DNA of 64,000 nucleotides, from positions 132,339 to 196,338 of the forward strand of contig CANQRB010000002.1 in the NCBI GenBank assembly GCA_947626145.1. Reading direction: 5' to 3'. Below the pieces are notes generated by a model. That model was not told the DNA's origin. It saw only the letters and a program-made list of their open reading frames with translations, and ran no database searches. The position numbers were made by a program, and so were the translations under genes. This DNA comes from an uncultured Clostridia bacterium. Lineage in GTDB: Bacteria > Bacillota > Clostridia > UMGS1883. This document shows, piece by piece, positions 7,560 through 16,257 of this stretch (position 1 is the first letter of the stretch; each line of letters opens with the position of its first letter).

Positions 7560-9758
7560 ATGAATGATATTTTAAATCAACTTAACCCGCCCCAGCGGGA
7601 GGCGGTCACCGCCACCGACGGGCCCGTGCTGGTATTGGCAGGGGCGGGGAGCGGCAAGACAAGGGTGCTGACTTATCGCATCGCCTATATGCTGGAGGAA
7701 AAAAATATTGCCCCATGGAACATTCTGGCCATAACCTTCACCAACAAGGCCGCCAATGAAATGGCCTCCCGGGTGGAGGAGCTTGTGGGCGCCGCCGCCA
7801 ATGATATGTGGGTGCGCACCTTTCACTCCGCCTGCGTCCGTATCCTCCGCCGTGACATCGAGCGGTTGGGCTATGGGCGGAACTTCAATATTATCGACGC
7901 CGACGATCAGAAGAGTCTGGTCAAGGAGTGCGTCAGGGAGCTGCGCCTCAGTGAGGACGAGTTTCCGTACAGGGCCGTATTGGCCGAGATCTCCCGGGCC
8001 AAGGACGGCCTGTATACACCCGAAGAATACTGTCGGGAGTTTGCCACTGAGTTTCGGCTCTCCCAGATGGGCAGGATATACACCCTCTATCAGGACAAGC
8101 TGCGCCGGTCCAACGATCTGGACTTTGACGACCTCATCATGCTCACTGTGCGGCTGTTCAGGGACTGCCCCGATGTGCTTGAATATTACAGAAATAAGTT
8201 TAAATATATATTGGTGGACGAATATCAGGACACCAACCCGGCTCAAAATGAGCTGATAATCCTGCTGGCAGGGGAGCACCGCAACATCTGTGTTGTGGGC
8301 GACGACGACCAGAGCATTTATAAATTCCGAGGCGCGGACATATCCAATATTCTGGAATTTGAAAAGGCCTTTCCCAACGCAAAGGTGGTAAGGCTGGAGC
8401 AGAATTACCGCTCCACTCAGAACATACTGGACGCCGCCAACAGCGTTATTAAGAACAATATCGGCCGCAAGGGCAAGCGCCTGTGGACTGACGGCGAAAA
8501 GGGCGAGAACATACAGGTCTATCGGGCTGTCAGTGATTTTGACGAGGCCGATTATATCGTTAATCAAATCAGATCGCTGGCGGCGGACGGCTACCGTTAC
8601 GGCGACATTGCCGTTCTCTTTCGGGCAAAGTCCTCCTCGAAGGTTATTGAGGATTGCTTTATGCGGGCGGCCCTGCCCTACAGAGTGCTTTCCGGTCTGA
8701 GGTTTTATGACCGCAAGGAAATAAGGGACATCATAGCCTATCTGCGGCTCGTCAAGAACCCCGACGACGACGTGAGCCTTCGGCGGATAATCAACGTTCC
8801 TTCCCGTAAAATAGGCAAGGTCACGCTGGATGCCATCAATTCCATGGCGGTCAGAGAGGGCGTCAGCCTTTACCGGGCCATAGGAGGGCACCTTGATGAT
8901 TTCAAGGGCGGAGTCGCGGAGTTTTATTCTCTGATTGAAAACCTCCGTTCTCTTGTGGGCACGGTACCCATTGACGAACTGGTGCAGCGGGTCTACGAGG
9001 ACAGCGGCTACGAAAAATCCCTTGAAAAGGACGATAAGGGCGCCGAAAGGGCCGCAAACGTCGGCGAACTCATCAGCGGCGCGTCCCACTATATGGAAAC
9101 CGTGGACGAACCGAACTTTGATGATTACATGGACAATCTGGTTCTCGTCAGCGACGTTGACAACTATGACGAGGACACCGACGCGGTTGTGATGATGACC
9201 ATGCACGCATCTAAAGGGCTGGAATTTCCGGTGGTGTTCATCTGCGGCTTTGACGACGGTGTTTTCCCCAGCCTGAAGGCTATTTTCGATCCGGAGGAGA
9301 TACAGGAGGAGCGGCGGCTGTGCTATGTGGCCATCACCCGGGCCCGCCGTCGGTTGTACCTAACCGGTTCCCACAGCCGCATGGTATTCGGCAAGACCTC
9401 GGTATATAAGCCCTCGAGATTTCTGGACGAGATCCCCGACGAGCTGTACGAGCTTACCGACGCCCGCGAGGAGCGTCAGGCCCGGGCGGAACAGCTGCGG
9501 GAGACCTTGGGCGTGCGTATGCAGAAAAAGGAAAAGAAGATGCCCTCGGCCACCGTTACGATGGAGCCGGAAAAGCCAAAGCCCACCGGCAATGTGAACC
9601 TCAAAGCCGGCGACCGTGTCAGCCATCCCAAATTCGGCGAGGGCGTTATAATCTCCGCCCAGCCCGTTGGCAACGACGTTCACTACAAAATCAACTTTAA
9701 CGGCGTGGGCGAAAAAAATCTTTTGGGACTTTATGCAAAATTGACAAAGATAAATTGA
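7560..9758 (+). CDS. pcrA: ATP-dependent DNA helicase PcrA (UvrD/Rep family)
   Basis: A 732-residue SF1A helicase. Walker A AGAGSGKTRVLTYR (about residues 29-42), Walker B DEYQDTN, motif III GDDDQSIYKFRGAD, motif IV QNYRST, motif V TMHASKGLEFPVVF and motif VI VAITRARRRLYL are all intact. The C-terminal module VSHPKFGEGVI (about 695) is the Tudor-like RNA-polymerase-binding fold found in PcrA. Role: unwinding in repair, replication restart and clearing of transcription conflicts. The downstream methyltransferase gene has its own promoter buried in the pcrA 3' end. Confidence 0.96.
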   Translation: MNDILNQLNPPQREAVTATDGPVLVLAGAGSGKTRVLTYRIAYMLEEKNIAPWNILAITFTNKAANEMASRVEELVGAAANDMWVRTFHSACVRILRRDIERLGYGRNFNIIDADDQKSLVKECVRELRLSEDEFPYRAVLAEISRAKDGLYTPEEYCREFATEFRLSQMGRIYTLYQDKLRRSNDLDFDDLIMLTVRLFRDCPDVLEYYRNKFKYILVDEYQDTNPAQNELIILLAGEHRNICVVGDDDQSIYKFRGADISNILEFEKAFPNAKVVRLEQNYRSTQNILDAANSVIKNNIGRKGKRLWTDGEKGENIQVYRAVSDFDEADYIVNQIRSLAADGYRYGDIAVLFRAKSSSKVIEDCFMRAALPYRVLSGLRFYDRKEIRDIIAYLRLVKNPDDDVSLRRIINVPSRKIGKVTLDAINSMAVREGVSLYRAIGGHLDDFKGGVAEFYSLIENLRSLVGTVPIDELVQRVYEDSGYEKSLEKDDKGAERAANVGELISGASHYMETVDEPNFDDYMDNLVLVSDVDNYDEDTDAVVMMTMHASKGLEFPVVFICGFDDGVFPSLKAIFDPEEIQEERRLCYVAITRARRRLYLTGSHSRMVFGKTSVYKPSRFLDEIPDELYELTDAREERQARAEQLRETLGVRMQKKEKKMPSATVTMEPEKPKPTGNVNLKAGDRVSHPKFGEGVIISAQPVGNDVHYKINFNGVGEKNLLGLYAKLTKIN

Positions 9759-9783
9759 CAAAACCGGAAAAATATGTTACAAT
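9755..9783 (+). promoter_or_regulatory. Extended -10 promoter at the pcrA stop codon
   Basis: TTGACA (9755-9760), 17 bases, TACAAT (9778-9783) preceded by TGT (extended -10). The -35 overlaps the last codons of pcrA. Transcription would start near 9790, only about 7 bases before the best ATG of the next gene, so the message would be nearly leaderless. Confidence 0.7.
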
Positions 9784-9796
9784 AGATGGTGATTGT

Positions 9797-10552
9797 ATGT
9801 ATGATGGCTTCGCCCACCTTTACGACGCCCTCATGGAGGATATTTCCTACGGAAAGTGGGCGGACTATTACCACGAGATATTCCGCCGCTTTGGCTGCGG
9901 AATGAAGCTGGGCCTTGACCTGGGCTGCGGCACCGGAAGCATGACCATGGAGCTGGCCCGGCGGGGCACCGAGATGATAGGCATCGATATTTCGGCGGAT
10001 ATGCTGGCCGTGGCCAGGGACAGAGCCGCGGATGCGGGGCTGGACATTCTGTACCTCAATCAGGACATGACGGACTTCGAGCTTTACGGCACCGTGGACT
10101 TCATCGTCAGCAGCCTCGACTGTGTCAACTATATCACCCGCAAGAACGACCTTAAGCGGGTCTTTCGGCTGGTCAACAATTACCTTGACCCCGGCGGACT
10201 GTTTATCTTCGACGTGAACACCGAGTACAAGCTCAGTCAGGTTTTGGGAGGCAACACCTTCGTCAGCGACGGAAGGGAGATTTTCTGGGCCTGGCAGAAC
10301 GAGTACGACGGAAAGAGTCGGCTCTGTGACTTTTACCTCACCTTTTTTGAACGGGAGGGGGAGAGCTATCGCCGGTTCGACGAGGTTCACACCGAAAGGG
10401 CTTACGGGGCGGACGAGCTCAGGGCCATGCTTCGGGAAGCCGGACTGAAGGTGGAGGCCGTGTACCACGACCTGACCTTCGGAAGGCCGAGAAAAAACTC
10501 CCAGCGGCTGTTTTTTGTGGCGCGGGAGCAGGGAAAGGTCGTGACCCCATGA
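9797..10552 (+). CDS. Class I SAM-dependent methyltransferase
   Basis: A protein of about 251 residues with a Rossmann-type SAM site, LDLGCGTGSMTMEL (about residues 39-52), and the acidic strand-2 loop IGIDISADML. The substrate cannot be read from sequence; similar genes are annotated simply as small-molecule methyltransferases. The start at ATG 9797 fits the conserved DGFAHLYDALM beginning. An upstream TTG at 9755 would make translation begin inside the promoter and is rejected. ATG 9801 is out of frame. No good ribosome site precedes the start. Its TGA overlaps the ATG of the next gene. Confidence 0.85.
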   Translation: MYDGFAHLYDALMEDISYGKWADYYHEIFRRFGCGMKLGLDLGCGTGSMTMELARRGTEMIGIDISADMLAVARDRAADAGLDILYLNQDMTDFELYGTVDFIVSSLDCVNYITRKNDLKRVFRLVNNYLDPGGLFIFDVNTEYKLSQVLGGNTFVSDGREIFWAWQNEYDGKSRLCDFYLTFFEREGESYRRFDEVHTERAYGADELRAMLREAGLKVEAVYHDLTFGRPRKNSQRLFFVAREQGKVVTP

Positions 10553-11757
10553 AAACCGTCATCGGCGGGGGCCCCGCCGGAATGATGGCCGCCATTACGG
10601 CGGCGGAGCGGGGCGAAAGCGTCACCCTCCTTGAAAAGAACGAAAAGCTTGGCCGTAAGCTGGCGATAACCGGCAAGGGCCGCTGCAACCTTACCAACGC
10701 CTGTCCGGTGGAGGACTTTTTCGAGAATGTTCCAGCCAACGGCAGCTTCCTTTACAGCGCGGTTTACGGCTTTACAAATGCCGACACCATAGATTTTTTT
10801 GAAGACAGCGGAGTCCCCACAAAGGTGGAGCGTGGCGGCAGGGTTTTCCCCGCCAGCGACAGGGCTTACGACGTGGTGGACGCCCTTCTGCTCAGACTCA
10901 GGAGAGCCGGAGTCCGCATAGTCCGGGACAACGCTATCGAGATCGTCGCCGAAAACGGCGCCGTCACCGGTGTCAGAGGTGAAAAGGCCCTCTACCCCTG
11001 CGACGGGGTTGTTGTGGCCACCGGAGGATTGAGTTATGTCCAGACCGGCTCCACCGGCGACGGCTACCGCTTCGCCAAAGAGCTTGGGCACAGCGTTACG
11101 GATATATATCCGTCGCTGATACCCATAGTCACTGTGGAGCCCACGGCTTCGTTACAGGGACTGAGCTTGAAAAATGCCGCCCTCACCGTAAAAAATCCCC
11201 GTGGCAAGGTGGTTTACACCGACTTCGGAGAAATGCTTTTCACCCACTTCGGCCTCAGCGGGCCGATGATACTTTCCGCTTCGGGCCACATGGGGAAAAA
11301 TCCGGAGGGCTGCCGCATAATAATCGACCTTAAGCCCGCCCTCAGTGAGGAAAAGCTGGACGAGCGGGTGCTTCGGGACTTTGGCGAAAACGCCAACCGT
11401 GACTTTGCAAATTCGCTGGGAGCACTCCTTCCGGCTAAAATGATACCTTATATAGTGGAAAGATCGGGGATACCGCCCCATGAAAAGATCAATTCCGTGA
11501 CCCGTGAGCAGCGCCGCGCGCTGGTGAGGCTCCTGAAAAATCTGGAGTTTACCGCCCGGTGCTACCGTCCGCTGAACGAGGCAATCGTCACCTGCGGCGG
11601 GGTAAACGTCAGAGAGGTCAACCCTTCCACTATGGAGAGCAGGCTCGTAAAAGGGCTGTTCTTTGCCGGCGAGGTGCTGGATGTCAGCGCCTACACCGGC
11701 GGCTTTAATCTGCAGATAGCCTTTTCAACCGGCCGCCTGGCTGGAAAAAATCTTTAG
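10549..11757 (+). CDS. BaiN/HI0933-family flavoprotein (NAD(P)/FAD-dependent oxidoreductase)
   Basis: A 402-residue flavoprotein. N-terminal dinucleotide-binding site VIGGGPAGMMAAITAAERG, then the family's GKGRCNLTNA motif (about residues 43-52) and a C-terminal GGFNLQIAFSTGRLAG segment that closes the FAD site. Family members include the bile-acid enzyme BaiN, but most are of unknown substrate and widely conserved, so bile-acid activity should not be assumed. Start overlaps the methyltransferase stop (ATGA); cmk follows 14 bases after the stop. Confidence 0.9.
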   Translation: MKTVIGGGPAGMMAAITAAERGESVTLLEKNEKLGRKLAITGKGRCNLTNACPVEDFFENVPANGSFLYSAVYGFTNADTIDFFEDSGVPTKVERGGRVFPASDRAYDVVDALLLRLRRAGVRIVRDNAIEIVAENGAVTGVRGEKALYPCDGVVVATGGLSYVQTGSTGDGYRFAKELGHSVTDIYPSLIPIVTVEPTASLQGLSLKNAALTVKNPRGKVVYTDFGEMLFTHFGLSGPMILSASGHMGKNPEGCRIIIDLKPALSEEKLDERVLRDFGENANRDFANSLGALLPAKMIPYIVERSGIPPHEKINSVTREQRRALVRLLKNLEFTARCYRPLNEAIVTCGGVNVREVNPSTMESRLVKGLFFAGEVLDVSAYTGGFNLQIAFSTGRLAGKNL

Positions 11758-11771
11758 GGAATGATAGAAGT

Positions 11772-12449
11772 ATGAAAAACATCAGCGTTGCCATCGACGG
11801 CCCCTCCGGGGCGGGCAAGAGCACTATCGCCAAGGCCGCGGCAAAGGAGCTTGGCTTCACTTACGTGGACACCGGCGCCATGTACCGGACTCTTGGTCTG
11901 GCCGCGATAGAGAGCGGCACGGATATGGACGACGGCGAGGCCCTCAGCCGACTGTTGTCGGGTTTGGGCCTGAATATAAAATATATCGACGGCGCCCAGC
12001 ACGTCTTTATCGGCGAGCGTGATGTTTCCGTCGATATACGCCGGCCCGAGGTGTCCATGGCCGCCAGCCGTGTCTCCGCCCATCCTCAGGTGCGGACGGC
12101 CCTTGTGGCCTTTCAGCGGGATATGGCCAAGCGCCAGAGCGTGGTAATGGACGGACGTGATATATGTATGCACGTGCTGCCCGACGCCGATGTGAAGATT
12201 TACCTCACCGCCTCGGTGGACGACCGTGCGCGGCGGCGGGTGGAGCAGCTCCGTGAAATGGGAACCGAGGCAGACTTCGACGAGGTTCGCGCCGATATTG
12301 AAAAGCGGGACTACGACGATATGCACAGGGAGGCTTCACCTCTGTGTCAGGCTCCGGACGCCCATCTCATTGACACCACGGGTTTTACCCTTGAACAGGG
12401 CATGGACGCTGTGATTTCATATATAAAGGAGAAAGCTCATGTTTTATAG
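11772..12449 (+). CDS. cmk: Cytidylate kinase
   Basis: A 225-residue P-loop kinase that phosphorylates CMP/dCMP. P-loop DGPSGAGKSTIAKAAA (about residues 9-24), YVDTGAMYRTL substrate loop, and the VVMDGRDIC motif. Typical length. Its 3' end overlaps plsC by 11 bases. The order cmk-plsC-ispH-rpsA is characteristic of Clostridia. Confidence 0.96.
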   Translation: MKNISVAIDGPSGAGKSTIAKAAAKELGFTYVDTGAMYRTLGLAAIESGTDMDDGEALSRLLSGLGLNIKYIDGAQHVFIGERDVSVDIRRPEVSMAASRVSAHPQVRTALVAFQRDMAKRQSVVMDGRDICMHVLPDADVKIYLTASVDDRARRRVEQLREMGTEADFDEVRADIEKRDYDDMHREASPLCQAPDAHLIDTTGFTLEQGMDAVISYIKEKAHVL

Positions 12450-13023
12450 CATAGCACGGGCCGCAGTTGCGATATTTTATAAAATCGCATTCCTAATTAC
12501 GTACATCGGAAGGGAAAACGTGCCCAAGGATGGCGGCGTTCTTCTCTGTTCCAATCACCGCAGCTACTTTGACCCTCCCGCCGTGGCGGTGGCCTCTCCC
12601 AGACGCATCTCTATTATGGCAAAGGAGGAGCTTTTCCATAACCCTGTCTTCGGCCGGCTGATCAAGTCCCTCGGCGCTTATCCGATTCGTAGGGGCAAAG
12701 GCGACGCCGGAGCCGTCATGGCCACGCTTAAGCTGCTGGGCGCCGGCGGAACGACGCTTGTTTTCCCCGAGGGCACCAGAGTTCGCGAGGCCGGGGAGAA
12801 GAAAATCAACCCGGGCATAATCAGGGTGGCCATAAAGGCCAAGGTTCCCATCGTGCCCTGCTACACAAACGGAAAATACCGGCTTTTCGGCCGTTTAAAG
12901 GTATATTTCGGCAGACCGATTTACTACGAGGAATACTATGACGCCGCCCCCGACGCAGAGACGCTGGACAGGCTGGCCGGTGAGCTCATGGACTCGATTT
13001 ATTCCTTCGCCGAAAAACAGTAA
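12439..13023 (+). CDS. plsC: 1-acyl-sn-glycerol-3-phosphate acyltransferase
   Basis: A 194-residue membrane-associated acyltransferase of phospholipid synthesis. The catalytic HX4D motif is NHRSYFDP (H at about residue 36) and the substrate motif FPEGTRVRE follows. An N-terminal hydrophobic segment precedes. GGAGAAAGC lies just before the ATG inside cmk. Confidence 0.93.
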   Translation: MFYSIARAAVAIFYKIAFLITYIGRENVPKDGGVLLCSNHRSYFDPPAVAVASPRRISIMAKEELFHNPVFGRLIKSLGAYPIRRGKGDAGAVMATLKLLGAGGTTLVFPEGTRVREAGEKKINPGIIRVAIKAKVPIVPCYTNGKYRLFGRLKVYFGRPIYYEEYYDAAPDAETLDRLAGELMDSIYSFAEKQ

Positions 13024-13037
13024 GAGGGGGACAACCC

Positions 13038-15059
13038 ATGGCAAAGACCGTTATCGCCGAGAGGGCGGGCTTCTGCTTCGGTGTCAGCCGGGCGATAAAG
13101 CTGGTGGAGGAGGGCATAGCCGCTCACGCCAGAATAGCCACCCTCGGGCCAATAATCCATAACAGTCGGGTGGTCGAGGATCTGGCCGGAAAGGGCGTAC
13201 GCATAATCAACTCGCCCGAGGAGGCCCGGCCCGGAGAGACCGTTGTCATACGCAGCCACGGCGTGGCCCGTGAGGTCGAGGACGTGCTGAAGGAGAAGGG
13301 CATAAATTACATCGACGCCACTTGTCCTTTCGTTAAAAAAATCCACAACATCGTCAGTGAAAATCATCGTGCGGGGAAGAATATAATCATAATCGGCGAC
13401 CGCACTCATCCCGAGGTCGTGGGCATCAATGGCTGGTGCGATAACAGCGCCGCCGTCATTTCCACCGAGGAAGAATGCGAAAAACTGCCAAAAGGACTTC
13501 TCGAAAACGGATGTGTCGTTTCACAGACCACTTTCGAGCGAGAAATTTGGAAAAAAATTACGAAAATTATAAAAAACACTTGCAAAACCACCCTCATTTT
13601 TGATACAATATGTAGTGCTACGAATGAGCGTCAGAAATCTGCCGCCGAGCTGGCGGAAAAGAGCGACAGCTTTATCGTCATAGGGGGCCGGAACAGCTCC
13701 AATACCAAAAAGCTGTACGATATTGCCGCCCGGCGCTGCGCCAACACCTTTCTGGTGGAGGGCGCGTGGGAACTTCCCGCCCATGAGATAAAAGGGAACT
13801 TGATAGGTATAACCGCCGGAGCATCAACTCCGGATTGGATAATTAAGGAGGTTTACATTATGGTAGACGAACAGGCAAAGAACATTCAAGAGAAAGGAGA
13901 CCAGTCCTTCGCTGAGGCTTTGGAGCAGTACGAGCAGTCCATCGTTGCTCTCAACACCGGTGATATAAAGGTTGGCAAGGTGGTTCGCGTAACTCCCACT
14001 GAGGTTTACGTTGACCTTGGCTATAAAATGGAAGGCGTAATAGCGGCCGAAGAACTCACCGACGATCCCAACGTTGCTCCCGATGCGATATGCAAGGTCG
14101 GCGACGAGATCGAGGTATTCGTTATCCGCGTGAGCGACATTGACGGCGTAAAGCTCTCAAAGAAGAAAATTGACGCCATTAAGGGTTGGAAGACCATCGA
14201 GGCTGCCCACGAGTCCGGCGAGGTACTGGAGGGCAAAATCGTTGAGGCCGTTAACCGCGGCGTCATCGTATCCACCAACGGCTGTCGGGTATTTGTGCCC
14301 GCGTCCATGGCGAGCGAAAGGTTCACAAGCGATCTCACGACACTTGTTGGCAACGAAGTTCGCCTTAAGATTGTGAACATCCGCGAGGATCGCCGCGGCA
14401 AGAGAGCCATCGGCTCTATCAAAGAGGTTGCCGTTGAGGAGCGCAAGGCCAAGGCCGAGGAATTCTGGGCCAATGTTGAGGAAGGCAAGCACTACACCGG
14501 CACCGTAAAGACCCTCACCAAGTTTGGCGCCTTTGTGGACATTGGCGGCGTGGACGGCCTTATCCACATCACCCAGCTCAGCTGGCAGCGCATCAAGGAT
14601 CCCTCTGAGGTTGTCAATGTGGGCGACGTTGTTGATGTTTACATCATAAAGGCCAACAAAGAGACCAACAAGGTTTCTCTGGGCTTCCGCAAGGTCGAGG
14701 ACGATCCCTGGGTTATCGCCAAGGCCAAGTTCCAGGTTGGCGACGTTATCCCCGTAAAGGTAGTGCGTCTGGTACAGTTCGGCGCCTTTGTGGAGCTCAT
14801 CCCCGGCATCGACGGCCTTATCCACATTTCTCAGATCGCCGACAAGCGCATTAACAAGCCCTCTGACGAGCTCACCGTTGGCGAGACCATCAGCGCCAAG
14901 ATAACCGACATTGATTGGGAAAAGAAGAAGATCGGCCTTTCCATCAGGGCTCTGCTCACTCCCAACGCTGCCGAGATCCCTTCTCTCGCTCAGGAAGCCG
15001 TCGCTGAGGAAGCTCCCGTTGAGGAAGCTGCCGCCGGTGAAGCACCTGCTGAGGAGTAA
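13038..15059 (+). CDS. ispH: IspH - ribosomal protein S1 fusion
   Basis: A 673-residue fusion. Residues 1 to about 274 are 4-hydroxy-3-methylbut-2-enyl diphosphate reductase, the last step of the MEP isoprenoid pathway. The Fe-S cysteines are in AGFCFGV (C13), DATCPFV (about 97) and ICSATNERQ (about 193). Residues about 290-650 hold four S1 RNA-binding repeats (two ending in GLIHITQL and GLIHISQI), followed by an Ala/Glu-rich tail. The fusion is well known in Clostridia. A perfect ribosome site and an in-frame ATG occur at the junction (13860), so a free S1 of about 399 residues may also be made. An AT-rich stretch at 13545-13620 inside the ispH part contains a promoter-like sequence. Confidence 0.95.
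   Translation: MAKTVIAERAGFCFGVSRAIKLVEEGIAAHARIATLGPIIHNSRVVEDLAGKGVRIINSPEEARPGETVVIRSHGVAREVEDVLKEKGINYIDATCPFVKKIHNIVSENHRAGKNIIIIGDRTHPEVVGINGWCDNSAAVISTEEECEKLPKGLLENGCVVSQTTFEREIWKKITKIIKNTCKTTLIFDTICSATNERQKSAAELAEKSDSFIVIGGRNSSNTKKLYDIAARRCANTFLVEGAWELPAHEIKGNLIGITAGASTPDWIIKEVYIMVDEQAKNIQEKGDQSFAEALEQYEQSIVALNTGDIKVGKVVRVTPTEVYVDLGYKMEGVIAAEELTDDPNVAPDAICKVGDEIEVFVIRVSDIDGVKLSKKKIDAIKGWKTIEAAHESGEVLEGKIVEAVNRGVIVSTNGCRVFVPASMASERFTSDLTTLVGNEVRLKIVNIREDRRGKRAIGSIKEVAVEERKAKAEEFWANVEEGKHYTGTVKTLTKFGAFVDIGGVDGLIHITQLSWQRIKDPSEVVNVGDVVDVYIIKANKETNKVSLGFRKVEDDPWVIAKAKFQVGDVIPVKVVRLVQFGAFVELIPGIDGLIHISQIADKRINKPSDELTVGETISAKITDIDWEKKKIGLSIRALLTPNAAEIPSLAQEAVAEEAPVEEAAAGEAPAEE
13845..13862 (+). 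promoter_or_regulatory. Internal ribosome site and ATG for free S1
   Basis: AAGGAGG (13845-13851), an 8-base spacer and ATG (13860-13862), in frame with the fusion at codon 275 and exactly at the IspH/S1 junction. Upstream within ispH is TTGCAA (13580-13585), 18 bases, TACAAT (13604-13609). Confidence 0.65.
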
Positions 15060-15152
15060 GACCGACGCGGGAATGAAGCCGTAAATAGGGACGCGCGGGC
15101 CGTTTAATGGCTCAGTGTCTTGATTTAAGGTGAATTTGAAAATTATAACTGT

Positions 15153-15203
15153 AAAAGGTGTTCTCCCCGTCTGTATAGACGGACGGGAACACCTTTTGTT
15201 TTG
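15153..15203 (+). terminator. Terminator after ispH-rpsA
   Basis: AAAAGGTGTTC and GAACACCTTTT enclose an inner stem CCCGTC...GACGGACGGG, followed by GTTTTG. A strong intrinsic hairpin. Confidence 0.9.
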
Positions 15204-15255
15204 CGCCTGTATGAATGATGGAGAGTTTTTTAGGTCACGGGACGGCGTTTTTCTA

Positions 15256-15284
15256 TTGACAAATTTGGGAAAAAATATTATAAT
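15256..15284 (+). promoter_or_regulatory. Sigma-A promoter of the small-gene islet
   Basis: TTGACA (15256-15261), 17 bases, TATAAT (15279-15284); consensus in both boxes. Confidence 0.85.
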
Positions 15285-15332
15285 ATTATAAACAGCAACT
15301 TGAAGAACATATAAAGATAAGGGGGTGCTCTT

Positions 15333-15533
15333 ATGTATAACGTAATCAGCGAGTTTCGTTTGGGGAAATATTATATAATGACCTTGAATAAGAGCATTAA
15401 GGAAAAATCATATTCAGTTTGTAAAGTTGCCGGACAAGAATTTCCATTGGTGACGATGTATGATTTTAATCCCCTATGTATAGCCATAGAAACAAACAGA
15501 AGTTTTTTAGGGAAAGATGTTGAGTTAGTATAA
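15333..15533 (+). CDS. Hypothetical 66-residue protein
   Basis: Not recognised. Preceded by AAGGGGG at a suitable distance and by a consensus promoter, so likely expressed. Residues are mixed, with no membrane segment and one cysteine (VCKVAG). The DNA is clearly more AT-rich than the flanking ispH-rpsA and peptidase genes, suggesting acquisition. The next 115 bases (15534-15649) hold nothing recognisable. Confidence 0.55.
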   Translation: MYNVISEFRLGKYYIMTLNKSIKEKSYSVCKVAGQEFPLVTMYDFNPLCIAIETNRSFLGKDVELV

Positions 15534-15649
15534 AGGCACAATGCTTTTTAGGTTGAGGAAGAACTTGTAAAAACTATATTTTGCATGAAAAAAGTCACGG
15601 AGCTCAGCTAGATAATAATGGCAACGTTAGTAAAAAGAGAGTGAAATAA

Positions 15650-15832
15650 TTGACCCAAATTGATAAGTGGATTAAGAATTTAGGACAAATTGGGTCAGAT
15701 AAAACAAGTGGAAGTTGTCCTTATTGTGGAGGCGAAACCGACTATAATTTCAAAGCCGATATAGGCGGTGTTGGGTATGTTGTTGTAAAGTACGTAAAGT
15801 TTCCTCGATGTGGCAATAAAAAGCAAGTTTAA
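15650..15832 (+). CDS. Small zinc-ribbon-like protein, hypothetical
   Basis: A 60-residue protein starting at TTG with AGAGAGTGA upstream. SCPYCGG (about residues 22-28) and FPRCGNKK (about 51-58) look like a short zinc ribbon with three cysteines visible. AT-rich like its neighbours. No function can be assigned; a decayed remnant of a larger zinc-ribbon protein is possible. Confidence 0.45.
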   Translation: MTQIDKWIKNLGQIGSDKTSGSCPYCGGETDYNFKADIGGVGYVVVKYVKFPRCGNKKQV

Positions 15833-15863
15833 TAAACCGAAAATCGTGAGGGGGCAATCTGAA

Positions 15864-16079
15864 ATGATTACACTACCGGGAAAAGACAGTTGTACGTTTT
15901 GCAAAAATAAGCTGCCAAAAAAGGACGGCTGGATACCGTGTTGTAAAGCTTACCCGGACGGTCTGCCCGATGATTATTGTTTTGATCGTGTTGATGTTTC
16001 CAAACTGGCCGAGTGCGCGCTCGGCTTCCACTTTGAACCGGACATAGATTCACAACGTGAATGCGGACTTATTAAGTAA
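15864..16079 (+). CDS. Small cysteine-rich protein, hypothetical
   Basis: A 71-residue protein. The ATG at 15864 is chosen because GAGGGGG precedes it; an earlier in-frame ATG at 15810 lies inside the previous gene and lacks a ribosome site. Seven cysteines (CTFC, CC, YC, EC, EC patterns) suggest metal binding. Not recognised. Followed directly by a terminator, so it ends a three-gene unit. Confidence 0.55.
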   Translation: MITLPGKDSCTFCKNKLPKKDGWIPCCKAYPDGLPDDYCFDRVDVSKLAECALGFHFEPDIDSQRECGLIK

Positions 16080-16090
16080 CACAACCGAAT

Positions 16091-16119
16091 AAAAAGGCAC
16101 GTTTACGGACGTGCTTTTT
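16091..16119 (+). terminator. Terminator of the small-gene islet
   Basis: AAAAAGGCACGT, loop TTACGG, ACGTGCTTTTT; works in both directions. Confidence 0.85.
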
Positions 16120-16196
16120 CGTTGAAAAGCGGTGTCTAACGAATCTGTACCATACCCACGCCGGCGCTGATATTTAACAAAAAATTCAAAAAAGTA

Positions 16197-16225
16197 TGGA
16201 CAAACCGGCTTGTTTGATGTATAAT
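16197..16225 (+). promoter_or_regulatory. Sigma-A promoter of the SLH-M13 peptidase
   Basis: TGGACA (16197-16202), 17 bases, TATAAT (16220-16225). ACAGGAGGA follows before the ATG. Confidence 0.75.
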
Positions 16226-16257
16226 GGATATATTATTATGAACAGGAGGAATACAGT

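Noticed and set aside
9755-9796. Upstream TTG as methyltransferase start
   Set aside because: It would place the N terminus inside the promoter, without a ribosome site, before the conserved opening of the family.
13038-15059. IspH-S1 fusion as an assembly artefact
   Set aside because: The frame is open throughout, and this fusion is well known in Clostridia.
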